IMG/VR virus record: IMGVR_UViG_3300009154_000171
Span: 1-31,907 of that record
Length of the DNA: 31,907 nucleotides
Direction: 5' to 3' (one strand)
Source: a virus
Position numbers and translations under genes: made by a program. The notes beneath the pieces were generated by a model. It saw only the letters and a program-made list of their open reading frames with translations. It searched no databases and was not told the DNA's origin. Positions 11,263 through 19,916 of the stretch are shown here, piece after piece (position 1 is the first letter of the stretch; each line of letters opens with the position of its first letter).

Positions 11263-11459
11263 TAAACAGCCACGCTAGAATGGTGTCCTCGTGAACAAGT
11301 CCACATTAATTTATTATTAATTTTATCAATATGTCCTTCATAAATAACTTCATCACAATCTTCATGTTGACATGAAAATGATCCACTTGCAGGCTCTAAA
11401 TTAATATAATTAACTTTATCATTAATTTTTTTGTTTAAAAAATTTTCAAGATTTGTCAT
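11262..11459 (-). CDS. Small zinc-ribbon protein (65 aa)
   Basis: CQHEDCDEV (residues 30-35) and CSRGHH (about 55-60) give a CxxxxC…CxxxHH knuckle pair likely to hold zinc. The N-terminus is helical (LENFLNKKINDKV). It overlaps recA by 14 bases and ends in TAATG with the next gene. Family not recognised; small zinc ribbons of this kind often bind nucleic acid or act as adaptors. Confidence 0.65.
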   Translation of the reverse strand: MTNLENFLNKKINDKVNYINLEPASGSFSCQHEDCDEVIYEGHIDKINNKLMWTCSRGHHSSVAV

Positions 11460-12444
11460 AAATTTTCTCCTGTAATTCTTTTACTACATTTAAATTATTT
11501 CTAAGGTAGTCTACTGTCTTTGCTCTTCCTTGAAATCTTTCTTCACCAACTGTATACCAAGCACCGCCTTTTTGAACAATACCCATCATCTCAGCAACAT
11601 CAAGGACTTCTCCAACACTGTCAACCCCAAGAGTTTCCCCTTGATAGTAGAAATCGTATTGACCCGAAAGGTTGGGGGGTCCAAGCTTATTATAGTCAAT
11701 AATCCAGTTAACTGGTCTTCCAACCCTTTGTTCAATAATCTTATCGCCAACTTGTATGCCAGACTTAATGGCATTTGCTTCGGCTTCTGATGACCACAAT
11801 TTAATAATTGTGGAAGAGAAAAATTTAACAGCCATTCCTCCTGTTGGAATGTGAGAGGCATGCATAGATCCAAATTGATTCCTCTGCTGGGAAATAAGTA
11901 CAAGAAGTGTATTTTTATTTGCATAGTTAAGCATTTTGACTGCATGTGTCATGTCCTTTGCTTCTGCACCAATCTGCTTGGTGTCTTCAAGTTTTTTTAA
12001 CTCTGTACTATCTTTTTCAAAATAAATTGCTGGTAGTAGTGCTGAAATAGAGTCTACTACAATTATGTCAACCCCAGCTTCCATAAGCTGAGTTGCAATA
12101 TCTACCATATCATTAATTGATTTTGCTTGTGAATAGATAAGTGAATCTGAATCAACACCAAGCGTTTTAGCCCAAGCAACATCGTAAGATGCTTCTGCAT
12201 CAACCCAAGCGCAAGTTTTACCATTTTTTTGTGCATCTGCAATCATCTGCAAACAAAAAGAAGATTTACCTGCTGATTTATTTCCCCAAACCATTACTTG
12301 ACGACCAAAACCTAAGCCGCCCTTTAATGCAAGGTTCAAACCAATGCTAGGAGTCTTTTGTTTTTCTACGCTTACTTTTGTTGCTAATTGGACTCTTGCC
12401 CGTGTCTTGGGGTCTAGCTTTGCTAGAATCTCTTCCGTTATCAT
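11446..12444 (-). CDS. recA: RecA/UvsX-like recombinase
   Basis: 332 residues. Walker A GNKSAGKS at 54-61, catalytic-type E84 region (WVDAEAS), Walker B VDIIVVDS at 125-132, then ISQQRNQFG with the L1/L2 region (MHASHIPTGGMAVKFF) that contacts ssDNA. It forms ATP-driven filaments on ssDNA for strand exchange. Shorter than bacterial RecA at the C-terminus and lacking its acidic tail, typical of phage recombinases. ATG at 12444 lies inside the 3' part of the upstream frame (98-base overlap). Belongs with the Cas4-like nuclease and resolvases as a repair and recombination module. Confidence 0.92.
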   Translation of the reverse strand: MITEEILAKLDPKTRARVQLATKVSVEKQKTPSIGLNLALKGGLGFGRQVMVWGNKSAGKSSFCLQMIADAQKNGKTCAWVDAEASYDVAWAKTLGVDSDSLIYSQAKSINDMVDIATQLMEAGVDIIVVDSISALLPAIYFEKDSTELKKLEDTKQIGAEAKDMTHAVKMLNYANKNTLLVLISQQRNQFGSMHASHIPTGGMAVKFFSSTIIKLWSSEAEANAIKSGIQVGDKIIEQRVGRPVNWIIDYNKLGPPNLSGQYDFYYQGETLGVDSVGEVLDVAEMMGIVQKGGAWYTVGEERFQGRAKTVDYLRNNLNVVKELQEKIYDKS

Positions 12445-12601
12445 TCATGCTCTTCTCTAATTCGTGGGCCAACTCTATAACCTGCTTACTCTTACTTGTT
12501 GATAAAAAGTCTATTATGTTATAGATTGCCTTTTCATCTTCTGCTCTAATTACAAGCAGATACTCACCTTCTGTTCCTTTAAGGATATACGATTGAGTCA
12601 T
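12347..12601 (-). CDS. Hypothetical protein overlapping recA
   Basis: 84 residues from the ATG at 12601 (MTQSYILKGTEGEYLLVIRA…). The first ~50 residues look like a small alpha/beta domain (ILKGTEGEYLLVIRAEDEKA, IYNIIDFLSTSKSKQVIELA). The last ~30, encoded in the overlap with recA, are basic and low-complexity (RDSSKARPQDTGKSP…KSKRRKTKDS). A TTG at 12610 could extend it by three codons, but that overlaps a TGGTATAAT -10 box; ATG at 12601, 9 bases after the box, fits a leaderless mRNA. Unknown family. The long overlap lowers certainty about the true 3' half, though no other frame covers 12445-12600. Confidence 0.6.
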   Translation of the reverse strand: MTQSYILKGTEGEYLLVIRAEDEKAIYNIIDFLSTSKSKQVIELAHELEKSMNDNGRDSSKARPQDTGKSPISNKSKRRKTKDS

Positions 12602-12609
12602 ATAACTCA

Positions 12610-12618
12610 ATTATACCA
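12610..12618 (-). promoter_or_regulatory. Extended -10 promoter upstream of the recA block
   Basis: Minus strand TGGTATAAT with no -35 of note. The start point would be near 12603, 2 bases before the ATG at 12601. It would drive the 12347-12601 gene, recA and the recombination genes downstream. Confidence 0.55.
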
Positions 12619-12621
12619 AAC

Positions 12622-12834
12622 TTATTCATTTTCTGTTTGTGGTGTTTCTGCCAATTCAAATCTAATAATTTTGCTATCTGGATTTTGATCCACAGCAATA
12701 CTTTTAGATGAATAATTATCTAACAATTCTTCTACTGAAAGCTCAATAGAACCTAATTTATTTAATATTGCAGCAATAATTTGCTCAATACTAATATTAA
12801 AATTGTTAATATTGTCGTTTGTCTCTTCAGTCAT
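12622..12834 (-). CDS. Hypothetical acidic protein after dnaE
   Basis: 70 residues, acidic and Asn/Ile-rich, with a helical centre (SIEQIIAAILNKLGSIELSVEE is broken across two helices). No Cys or catalytic motif. AAGGAGG lies 6 bases before the ATG at 12834, inside the dnaE 3' end, and the ATG overlaps the dnaE stop (TAATG). Clearly coupled to the polymerase gene. Unknown family. Confidence 0.65.
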   Translation of the reverse strand: MTEETNDNINNFNISIEQIIAAILNKLGSIELSVEELLDNYSSKSIAVDQNPDSKIIRFELAETPQTENE

Positions 12835-15800
12835 TAGCCTACCTCCTTTACGTATACTGTTCCATCTTCCATTTCAGCAATTGCAGGATCGCATATCTTT
12901 CCCGCCTGCATTTTACCCAGAGCTTTTGTGTAAAGTTTTGGAAAAACAATAACACGCTCTAAACTTTTATCCGCATCTGACAAGATAATATGAGCCATCA
13001 TTTTATTAGCTTTTGTTTTGTAATGTGTAAAATCAAGAACTAATCTTTTTCCTGATTCAATCTTTAATTTATCTCTGTAAAGCCATTGAACAAATGGATC
13101 ATCTATCTTATTTACCACATCATCAATTGTTAAATACTTATGAATACGGTTATCTCCTACTAAGAAGAAATACATCATTCCCGCCTCAATCTTAGTATTA
13201 ACCTCATGAAAAATACCTACCGAGCCTGTATCATCTACAAGCTCAATTCTAGACCATGTAGGGCCTTTCTTAATTGATTTAACCATAGCAAGTAATACAA
13301 AACAACCACTTTCAAGAAAGTCTTGCAAAGGATTAACCTGTGCTTTAATCTTTGGCGTTAACTTACCAGTATCAAACTTTGGAATTCCAAGGTACTCATA
13401 TAGGTTTTCATTTTCATTTCCAAGGCGTGGGTTGTCTGGAAAAGCTGAAGCACCAATCATATTAAGAGACTCTAAAGCTCTTGAGTTGATTCCGCTACCT
13501 TTTTCTTTAGCTTTTTCTGTAAACTCTGCATATGTTTTGAAAGGTCTTAAAGCAGTTATTTTACTTCCAATGTTATCAGAAATATATTTAATATTTGACA
13601 AACCAAATCTTATTGAGTTTCCTTGAATGCTAAAGTCAAGATCAGATTCATTTACATGGGGTAGTAATACCTTAATTCCCAATCGCTTAGCCTCAAGGAG
13701 GTAGTCTGTTCTGGCATCTTTGTCTTTTTCATTTTTAAGAATGGCAAACATAAACTCAAGAGGATAATAACATTTAAGCCAAGCCGTATAATAAGAGAGC
13801 ATAGAATAAGCAATAGCGTGGGAACGATTAAAAGAATAACCTGCGTGAGCTTCAAAATCATGCCAAAGCTTTGCCGCATCCTCTGGTGTAATATGATTTG
13901 AAGCGCCTGTGATAAACTGTTCTTTATATACGTCAAACTCTTTTGCATCTTTCTTCTTTCCAATAATCTTTCTAACCTTATCAGCATCAGCCCATGACAT
14001 TCCGCCTAAGTGTACGCAAGCCTGCATAACCTGCTCCTGATAAATAATAACTCCATATGTTCTTGCAGTAAACTCTTGCATAATTGGGTGAGCGTATGCA
14101 ACCATTTCTTCACCACGCTTACGCCTAATGTAAGCACCACCTACAGTATTCATAGCACCTGGACGAACCAAAGCGTTAGATGCTGCAAGATCTTCAAACT
14201 TATCTACACCCATCTTAATAAGAAGGTTTGTGTATGGCGTTGCTTCTGCTTGAAACACTCCCTTTGTAAAACCATTTGAAAGGTTTTCATAAACCTTTGG
14301 GTCATCAAACTTAATATCCTTAAGATTAATATCTTTCTTTTTTACGTGTTTGATTGTTCTAATTGCATCATCAATAACAGATAATGTTTTTAGCCCAAGT
14401 ACGTCAAGCTTGATAAGTCCTAGGTCTGCTGTTTGATCCATATCATATGCAACAACTGGAATACGACCTGATATTGAATCATTTGGATCTTTGCGTGTTT
14501 CAATAGGAACATACTTACTAATGTCATCTTTTGCAACTACAACTCCCGCTGCATGCATACCATTTCCACGAATTTTTCCACGAAGCATAGAAGCATACTT
14601 AGTCACTTCAGGATACTTGGTGCGAAACTCTTGTGTACTTTGACTTGATTCATATTCTTCAAATGTTTCAACACCCTTAAGTGCTCTATCTACTTCGCCA
14701 AGTGGCACAAGCAAAGCTCTAGCAACGTCTCTTACAACACCTTTATCCTTAAAATACTGGTATGTAGAAATAGAAGCAACGTGTTTAAACTTCTTGCGAA
14801 GATATTCTTTAACTTCTCCACGGCGACGATCCATAAAGTCTGTATCAATATCGGGAAAGTCATTACGTTCTGGGTTAATAAATCTAAAGAACAGCAAATC
14901 GTATTCAATTGGATCTACCTCTGTAATACCCAAAAGATAACATACTAAAGATCCTGCTGCTGATCCTCTTCCTGGTCCAACAAGGATTTCATTTGTTTTT
15001 GCCCAACCAACCATATCGCTGACAACAAGGAAATAGCTAGCAAAGTTTTTATCGGAAATAACTTGGAGCTCTTCTTTAAGTCTTTCTTTATACGCTTCAT
15101 CTTGTAACCCCTTTTCTTCTAGCGCTTTGTTACACATATCTTTTAATGTCTTTAATGCATTCTTTTTAGGAACTGGAAGTAAATCTAAGTTCTCATGAAA
15201 ATCATATATGTCAATCTTGTCAGCAATCTCTACTGATGTTTGATAAATGTCTTCTCTTGTAATCCCCGCTTTTTTAAAGTCCGCTTTAATCTCATCATAG
15301 GATTGAATATAAACGTTAATATCAGCGAAAGAGATAGGGCGATTGGGATAAAAATAATCAAACCTATCAATAAGATTAGTATGTACACGACCACTTGCAT
15401 GGTCTGCTTCTTTATTTTGAGCTGGTTTAGTAGAAAGGATAAGAAGTAATTCTTCCAAATCTCTTTCTTCTTTTTTAGCAAAATGACAATCTCCTGTAGC
15501 AACTGGCTGTATCCCCAATTCATCAGCAATCTTTAACAATTCTGAATTTAAATTATCTGGGTTATGAGCTTGTACTTCTATATAGAAATCTTTTTCAAAA
15601 CGTGTTTTAAATGTTTTAGCAATATCTTTTGCTTTATCATTTTCTCCACGCTCAATAGCCTTTGATATAAGACCATTCATGCAACCAGATATTACAATTA
15701 TACCGTCACCGTACTCAAATAGTACTTCCATATCAATACGTGGCTTATGATAATAACCTTCAGTCCAAGCAATCTGTGAAAGCTTTTGAAGGTTCTTAAC

Positions 15801-16109
15801 TCCTAAGTCATCTTTTGCAAGCAAGATAATGTGATTGTATAGAGATGTATTATCATCACGCTTTGAAACTGCTCTCTTGTCAAACCTATCTGTTGAAGAT
15901 ATATACGCTTCTAGACCAAGTATTGGTTTCATCCCCAGCTCTTTTGCAGCAATCTGCATATCTCTATGTGCTGCTAAAGATCCGTGATCTGTGATAGCCA
16001 AACATGTCTGACTTTGATTTTTTGCAGCCTCAAGTAATTCATGGGGTGTATTTAAACCATCCATAAGCGAATAGTGCGAATGGACATGCAAATGAACAAA
16101 GTCAGACAT
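12834..16109 (-). CDS. dnaE: DNA polymerase III alpha subunit
   Basis: 1091 residues, full-length bacterial-type C-family replicative polymerase. PHP domain: HLHVHSHYS (residues 6-14) and ITDHGS (39-44). Palm: GPGRGSAAGS (378-387) and FPDIDTDF (418-425), with D420 and D422 as the catalytic pair. Finger and helix-hairpin-helix region: YQEQVMQACVHLGGMSWADAD and HAGYSFNRSHAIAY, as in DnaE. The C-terminal OB fold (GPTWSRIELVDDTGSVGIFHE) and tail follow. The PHP His/Asp residues look intact, so its proofreading-type activity may be present. The ATG at 16109 has only a weak AGAAAG site, 24 bases after ssb. It replaces the Pol A-type enzyme many phages use. Confidence 0.95.
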   Translation of the reverse strand: MSDFVHLHVHSHYSLMDGLNTPHELLEAAKNQSQTCLAITDHGSLAAHRDMQIAAKELGMKPILGLEAYISSTDRFDKRAVSKRDDNTSLYNHIILLAKDDLGVKNLQKLSQIAWTEGYYHKPRIDMEVLFEYGDGIIVISGCMNGLISKAIERGENDKAKDIAKTFKTRFEKDFYIEVQAHNPDNLNSELLKIADELGIQPVATGDCHFAKKEERDLEELLLILSTKPAQNKEADHASGRVHTNLIDRFDYFYPNRPISFADINVYIQSYDEIKADFKKAGITREDIYQTSVEIADKIDIYDFHENLDLLPVPKKNALKTLKDMCNKALEEKGLQDEAYKERLKEELQVISDKNFASYFLVVSDMVGWAKTNEILVGPGRGSAAGSLVCYLLGITEVDPIEYDLLFFRFINPERNDFPDIDTDFMDRRRGEVKEYLRKKFKHVASISTYQYFKDKGVVRDVARALLVPLGEVDRALKGVETFEEYESSQSTQEFRTKYPEVTKYASMLRGKIRGNGMHAAGVVVAKDDISKYVPIETRKDPNDSISGRIPVVAYDMDQTADLGLIKLDVLGLKTLSVIDDAIRTIKHVKKKDINLKDIKFDDPKVYENLSNGFTKGVFQAEATPYTNLLIKMGVDKFEDLAASNALVRPGAMNTVGGAYIRRKRGEEMVAYAHPIMQEFTARTYGVIIYQEQVMQACVHLGGMSWADADKVRKIIGKKKDAKEFDVYKEQFITGASNHITPEDAAKLWHDFEAHAGYSFNRSHAIAYSMLSYYTAWLKCYYPLEFMFAILKNEKDKDARTDYLLEAKRLGIKVLLPHVNESDLDFSIQGNSIRFGLSNIKYISDNIGSKITALRPFKTYAEFTEKAKEKGSGINSRALESLNMIGASAFPDNPRLGNENENLYEYLGIPKFDTGKLTPKIKAQVNPLQDFLESGCFVLLAMVKSIKKGPTWSRIELVDDTGSVGIFHEVNTKIEAGMMYFFLVGDNRIHKYLTIDDVVNKIDDPFVQWLYRDKLKIESGKRLVLDFTHYKTKANKMMAHIILSDADKSLERVIVFPKLYTKALGKMQAGKICDPAIAEMEDGTVYVKEVG

Positions 16110-16133
16110 GTTTAACTTTCTGTTAGTTATTTA

Positions 16134-16811
16134 TTACCACTCAACGGCTGATGAGGTGGATGACGCTTCTGCGCTTGATGAGTCAGAAGTAATTCCTAGA
16201 TAGAAATTCTCCTGCTCTGAATACTGAACATCACGAACTGCTGTCTTAGCAAGATCAAATAGTTCATACTTGTCAAAATCAATTTCTGCTGCATTTGCTG
16301 TAGGCAAAGGAATAATTGAATAGTTGGTATCAGTCTTCTCACCTGTACGCTTTAGCTTCCAGTTAAGATTTGTAATACTTCCTGTCTCACCTGCATAAGC
16401 AACAACTTCTTGTGTTGCTGACTTAGGACCAACGCCCTGTGAGAAGATTGCGACATACGGTTCTTCTGCTCCGTCATCAACTAGCACGTTAGCGTAAAAA
16501 CGCTGACGACCTTTCCAACCAGCCTTTGGATCACGACGATGCATTTCGCATCCGTAGCAACGACCTTGATCTTCAATTGTGCAAAGCGCCTTGCGCTTAT
16601 AATCATGTGGATTTGTGTGTTCAATTGCAATAAAAGCAAGTCCAGCTTTTTCAACATATGTTGCTGAGTCTGCATCAATTTCTTGCATGAAGCGAATTTT
16701 TAACGATTGACCATCTTTAAGTTGTAGCCATCTTCCTTTTTGCGAATCACCTGAGTGTGATTTTTGTTCCATTTGAAGGTTCATAGCCTTCAAGCCTGTT
16801 ACTATACCCAT
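16134..16811 (-). CDS. ssb: Single-stranded DNA-binding protein, gp32-like with zinc knuckle
   Basis: 225 residues. SLKIRFMQEIDADS and LAFIAIEHTNPHDYKRKALCT lead into CTIEDQGRCYGCEMH, a C/C/C/H zinc site like that in T4 gp32-type ssDNA-binding proteins. FYANVLVDDGAEEPYVAIFSQG gives further OB-fold strands. The C-terminus is Ser/Glu-rich ending SSAVEW, in the place of the acidic protein-interaction tail of SSBs. It lies first in the ssb-dnaE transcript, with AAGGAG before the ATG at 16811. It coats ssDNA at forks and recruits replication proteins. Family resemblance to actinophage ssDNA-binding proteins is from memory. Confidence 0.8.
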   Translation of the reverse strand: MGIVTGLKAMNLQMEQKSHSGDSQKGRWLQLKDGQSLKIRFMQEIDADSATYVEKAGLAFIAIEHTNPHDYKRKALCTIEDQGRCYGCEMHRRDPKAGWKGRQRFYANVLVDDGAEEPYVAIFSQGVGPKSATQEVVAYAGETGSITNLNWKLKRTGEKTDTNYSIIPLPTANAAEIDFDKYELFDLAKTAVRDVQYSEQENFYLGITSDSSSAEASSTSSAVEW

Positions 16812-16856
16812 TTATTTCTCCTTGTGTAGTGGACCATATTGTGTCCTGTTATTAAC

Positions 16857-16865
16857 ATTATATCA
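16857..16865 (-). promoter_or_regulatory. Extended -10 promoter for ssb-dnaE
   Basis: Minus strand TGATATAAT overlapping the stop codon of the primase gene. The start would be near 16850. The ~39-base leader contains an inverted repeat, GGAC-N8-GTCC (16831-16846), just after the start point, a possible operator or small hairpin, and then AAGGAG. Confidence 0.5.
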
Positions 16866-17822
16866 CATAACAGCGTACTCAAAATGCGAAATTGCATTCT
16901 TTACACACTGTTTTATTTCTTCATCATTCATGTCTCCAACATCTTTAGCAGAATGAGGATACATAATATTGTGGTCGTATTTAGCCCACAAAACATTTTT
17001 ATTTTTTAATTTGTTAGCAATAGTCATACCTAAAGCTTTTCCAGCAGCATCAGCATCTGTCATTATAATAATTGTTGATGCATACTTGTTTAAATGATTT
17101 AAATTAATATCAGATATGCTTCCGCCTAATGTAGCAACAGCATTTGGATACCCCGCCTGCCATAAACGAATAACATCAAAGCTAGATTCAACAACAATTA
17201 TAGTTCCGCCTTCACGCTTTGCCCTATTTAAATTAAACATAGTTTTGTTGCGTGGAAGATTGGGACTATTCTTAAAAGACTTTCCCTCAATTGATCTACC
17301 AATTATTCCAACTGGTAGGCCGTCGGGAGAATGCAATGGCACAGTAACCATATTCTGTCTATCTGAATACCCAAGCTTAAAGTAGTTAATCGCATCCAAA
17401 GTTATGTTGCGTGAAGCAAAATAATCTATAGCTTTAGAATTATTTATTACATCTGCGTAAAGCTTGTCTAAAGTAAGTTGTGAAAATTCTGTAAACTCTG
17501 GTTTATCATCAAGCAACTCTTTTAATCCATCTTCAAAAGCTTCTGCTTGAGTTTGTTTATTTGCAGATATAAATCTTAAAGCCTCAAAATCATTTCTATT
17601 GGTTAACTGTTTAACCAAATCTAATACTGTTCCAGATGAATCACAATTTTGATTATAACAAATATATAAACCCTTTGAATAACTTACAGCAAAAGCTGGG
17701 GAGTCTACGTTATGATGAAATGGGCATAGGCACAAAAAGTCTGTACCAGTCTCTGAAACAATATCAATATTGCAGGAACGCAAAATAGAACGGAGATCCG
17801 CTTTACTATATGCATCTAACAT
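16863..17822 (-). CDS. dnaG: DnaG-type DNA primase
   Basis: 319 residues. N-terminal zinc-binding domain: C33-P-F-H36 and C55…C60 (CLCPFHHN, YICYNQNC). RNA-polymerase core: VGIIGRSIEGKSFKNS. Toprim: IIVVESSFDVIRL with E212, and IIIMTDADAAGKAL with D256 and D258, the metal-binding acids. Shorter than bacterial DnaG (about 600 aa) because the C-terminal helicase-interaction domain is missing, as is common in phage primases. AAAGGA precedes the ATG at 17822. It primes lagging-strand synthesis with the DnaB-type helicase encoded nearby. Confidence 0.9.
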   Translation of the reverse strand: MLDAYSKADLRSILRSCNIDIVSETGTDFLCLCPFHHNVDSPAFAVSYSKGLYICYNQNCDSSGTVLDLVKQLTNRNDFEALRFISANKQTQAEAFEDGLKELLDDKPEFTEFSQLTLDKLYADVINNSKAIDYFASRNITLDAINYFKLGYSDRQNMVTVPLHSPDGLPVGIIGRSIEGKSFKNSPNLPRNKTMFNLNRAKREGGTIIVVESSFDVIRLWQAGYPNAVATLGGSISDINLNHLNKYASTIIIMTDADAAGKALGMTIANKLKNKNVLWAKYDHNIMYPHSAKDVGDMNDEEIKQCVKNAISHFEYAVM

Positions 17823-17825
17823 TTT

Positions 17826-18107
17826 TTATCCTTTAGGTATTAAACTCTGTCCCGAGAAACCTTCATATTTCAGTGCTTTGGCTTTCCCAAGATACATGCC
17901 ATACATAACCAAGTTGAAGGTATAATGATCCTTCTCCTCGTTATATTTTATATTAAATTGTGGCTGTATGTCAAGAACAGGAATATAACCTTTGTCCCGC
18001 ATCTGCTGGACTAAAAGCCTTTCATAGTTCTCTTTAGAGCTTTGGAGTTTAGAATCATCAAGTATGGTTCCGCTTATCCAAAAGTCATGTATTTTTCTTG
18101 GGTACAT
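17826..18107 (-). CDS. Hypothetical protein between helicase and primase
   Basis: 93 residues. Features: ENYERLLVQQMRDKGYIPVL (helix then strand), and a beta-rich part (FNIKYNEEKDHYTFNLVMYG) ending GKAKALKYEGFSGQSL. No Cys, no membrane segment, no known motif. It stops 3 bases before the primase ATG, so it is in the same transcript. An extended -10 promoter stands 21 bases upstream of its ATG at 18107. The site before the start codon (TTAGGCAG) is a weak ribosome site. Replication accessory by position only. Confidence 0.65.
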   Translation of the reverse strand: MYPRKIHDFWISGTILDDSKLQSSKENYERLLVQQMRDKGYIPVLDIQPQFNIKYNEEKDHYTFNLVMYGMYLGKAKALKYEGFSGQSLIPKG

Positions 18108-18110
18108 GGC

Positions 18111-18150
18111 TGCCTAACTGTCTTGATAATTATACCAAGTTAGCTAGGCA
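18111..18150 (-). promoter_or_regulatory. Extended -10 promoter flanked by an inverted repeat
   Basis: Minus strand TGGTATAAT occupies 18129-18137. On the plus strand TGCCTAACT (18111-18119) is mirrored by AGTTAG-CTAG-GCA (18138-18150), a 9-base inverted repeat with a 4-base insertion, with the -10 box inside. This could be an operator that controls primase-region expression. The start point would be near 18122. Confidence 0.4.
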
Positions 18151-18158
18151 TTACATAT

Positions 18159-19385
18159 TTAACCAATAGGGATATCGTAGACTTCTTTAACAATTCCCCG
18201 ATTAAGATCCCAGTCTAAATACATTCCAAAATCAGTTCCGTGGCGGTTCTTGCGACTTACAATCTCCATGATATTGCTATCAGGGTTTTTGTGAATTGCC
18301 ATAGCCATATCAGCATCATATTCAATTGCCTTAGACCAAGCAACTTGACTTAGCATAGGTGGTGAATCATGATCTGCTACTTCTTCTGCAGTTGCTGCAG
18401 TAATATCAATAATAGGAATATTATTACTCATTGCTAACTTCTTAAATGACTTTGAGATATTCATATTTCTTTCAGTTGGGCCCTTTGAGTTTTGATTATC
18501 AGCAAACAACTGGTGATAGTCAAGAATAACAATGTCAGGTTTATATTGATCAATCTTTCCCTGAATAACATTTGGAGTTACTTCTCCCATTCCTTCATTT
18601 GATACTAATATAAACTGATTTTTGTCAGCAAACTTCTTTGAACCCCAGTCATCAAACTGATCTATATTAACATGTCCTCTAGCAAAGTCTGATGCCTTAA
18701 ACAATCCCGACCCCATCATAGTATAGATACGATCACGCATATTTTCAGGAGTCATTTCAAGGGATACAATCATTGGCTTAAAGCCCTGTTCCCATGCTTT
18801 GCAGGCCAAATAAGAAGAGAACCACGTCTTACCCTTACCTGGCCAACCAATCATCACTATAAGGTGCCCTGGAGCCATTCCAGTAGGGTATGCGTAGTCA
18901 ATAGCCTTAAATCCTGTCATGATTCCTGGACTACCACCCATTGCATCTGAACGGTCTTTAATTGCCTTAAAATGTTTTTCTGCTTCTTTATAATCAGTTA
19001 AATCAACATCTCTAACATTTGCAGTAAGCTTTCCAAGAGCTGTGAGTTCTGATTGCATTTGAGCAATTACTCTACCCGAAGCTTCTGTTTTTAAACTTGC
19101 CCCCGAAGACAACAATAGGTTGCGAAGGCGGGAAGCAAGATATTCATTTTTAAGTTGATCTAGGTAATAGGCTGTCTCGCCCTTTACGCTAGTCGGTTCA
19201 AAATCTTTAAACTTTTCAGTAAGGACAGAAACATCAGGTACAGCTTTAAACTTTAAATAGTAAGACTTTAATCCTTCCCACACATCTCTGTGCGAAGTAA
19301 AGACTTCATCAATATTTCCAGACATTACTACGGAAATATCTTTGTTCTCACATATTGCTGTGATTACTGCTGATTCTGTATTCAT
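18159..19385 (-). CDS. dnaB: DnaB-type replicative helicase
   Basis: About 408 residues from the ATG at 19385 (MNTESAVITAICENKD…). RecA-type motor: GHLIVMIGWPGKGKTWFSS carries Walker A. MIVSLEMTPENMRDRIYTMM is the DnaB motif after strand 2. PDIVILDYHQLF is Walker B. The final arginine-finger region is SRKNRHGTDFG. The N-terminal collar (DEVFTSHRDVWEGLKSYYLK) is shorter than in bacterial DnaB. A TTG at 19400 would add MKKET, but lacks a ribosome site; AGAAAGAG precedes the ATG. Overlaps the upstream gene. It unwinds DNA at the fork and partners the primase. Confidence 0.9.
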   Translation of the reverse strand: MNTESAVITAICENKDISVVMSGNIDEVFTSHRDVWEGLKSYYLKFKAVPDVSVLTEKFKDFEPTSVKGETAYYLDQLKNEYLASRLRNLLLSSGASLKTEASGRVIAQMQSELTALGKLTANVRDVDLTDYKEAEKHFKAIKDRSDAMGGSPGIMTGFKAIDYAYPTGMAPGHLIVMIGWPGKGKTWFSSYLACKAWEQGFKPMIVSLEMTPENMRDRIYTMMGSGLFKASDFARGHVNIDQFDDWGSKKFADKNQFILVSNEGMGEVTPNVIQGKIDQYKPDIVILDYHQLFADNQNSKGPTERNMNISKSFKKLAMSNNIPIIDITAATAEEVADHDSPPMLSQVAWSKAIEYDADMAMAIHKNPDSNIMEIVSRKNRHGTDFGMYLDWDLNRGIVKEVYDIPIG

Positions 19386-19707
19386 TGTCTCTTTCTTCAA
19401 CCATAGTCTTTGTCTTGGCCCTAATCAATTCACGACGGGCTTTATCTTGCTCAATTTGAGTAAGAGTTAAATCTATCTTTTCAAAATTATAAAAAAACCA
19501 TTGTATAGGATGACCTGGGCGACTCATCTTAAAATAATATTCTAAAAGCTCTTTGGATCTATCATACCCTATGCTATCAATAACATCTTGCATAGCCCAC
19601 TTTTCACGATAACGATTTACAATTGGAGATTTACCATAGACCTGCTTGTATAAAGCACAATAGAAACCAACTAAACCGTAGGCTAATTTTGCTTCATCTT
19701 TAGTCAT
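19348..19707 (-). CDS. Hypothetical protein upstream of the helicase (possible helicase helper)
   Basis: 119 residues. YGLVGFYCALYKQVYGKSPIV, REKWAMQDVIDSIGYDRSKE and LLEYYFKMSRPGHPIQWFFYNFEKID suggest a compact helical domain; the C-terminus is charged (QDKARRELIRAKTKTMVEE). No Walker motif, so it is not a DnaC-type ATPase. It overlaps the helicase start, and genes in this position often encode helicase loaders or origin proteins; that role is inference. ATGA overlap with the next gene upstream at 19704. Confidence 0.65.
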   Translation of the reverse strand: MTKDEAKLAYGLVGFYCALYKQVYGKSPIVNRYREKWAMQDVIDSIGYDRSKELLEYYFKMSRPGHPIQWFFYNFEKIDLTLTQIEQDKARRELIRAKTKTMVEERDNEYRISSNHSNM

Positions 19708-19916
19708 TTTTTATTAGCCTTTAGCTCTTCCTCTATCTCGCTAACTTTTTCCATTAACTTTTTTTCTACAAAAGCATAAACCCTATTTGTGGCTTCGTCA
19801 ATAGTTTCACCATTGCGTTGAAAATCTTCAATTCCAATACCAACTTTTAAGCTTTCAAAATTACCTAGGTTACGGGTAAACTGTAAATCAACTTTAACGT
19901 TAGTCTGATTCGTCAT
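19704..19916 (-). CDS. Hypothetical protein (70 aa)
   Basis: VKVDLQFTRNLGNFESLKVGIGIED is a beta-hairpin-like half, followed by a helical half (ETIDEATNRVYAFVEKKLME, KVSEIEEELKANKK). I recall similar short proteins (FTRNLGNxES…DEAxxRV) in replication regions of actinophages, with no assigned function. Overlaps both neighbours by 4 and 17 bases, typical of this operon. Confidence 0.65.
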   Translation of the reverse strand: MTNQTNVKVDLQFTRNLGNFESLKVGIGIEDFQRNGETIDEATNRVYAFVEKKLMEKVSEIEEELKANKK

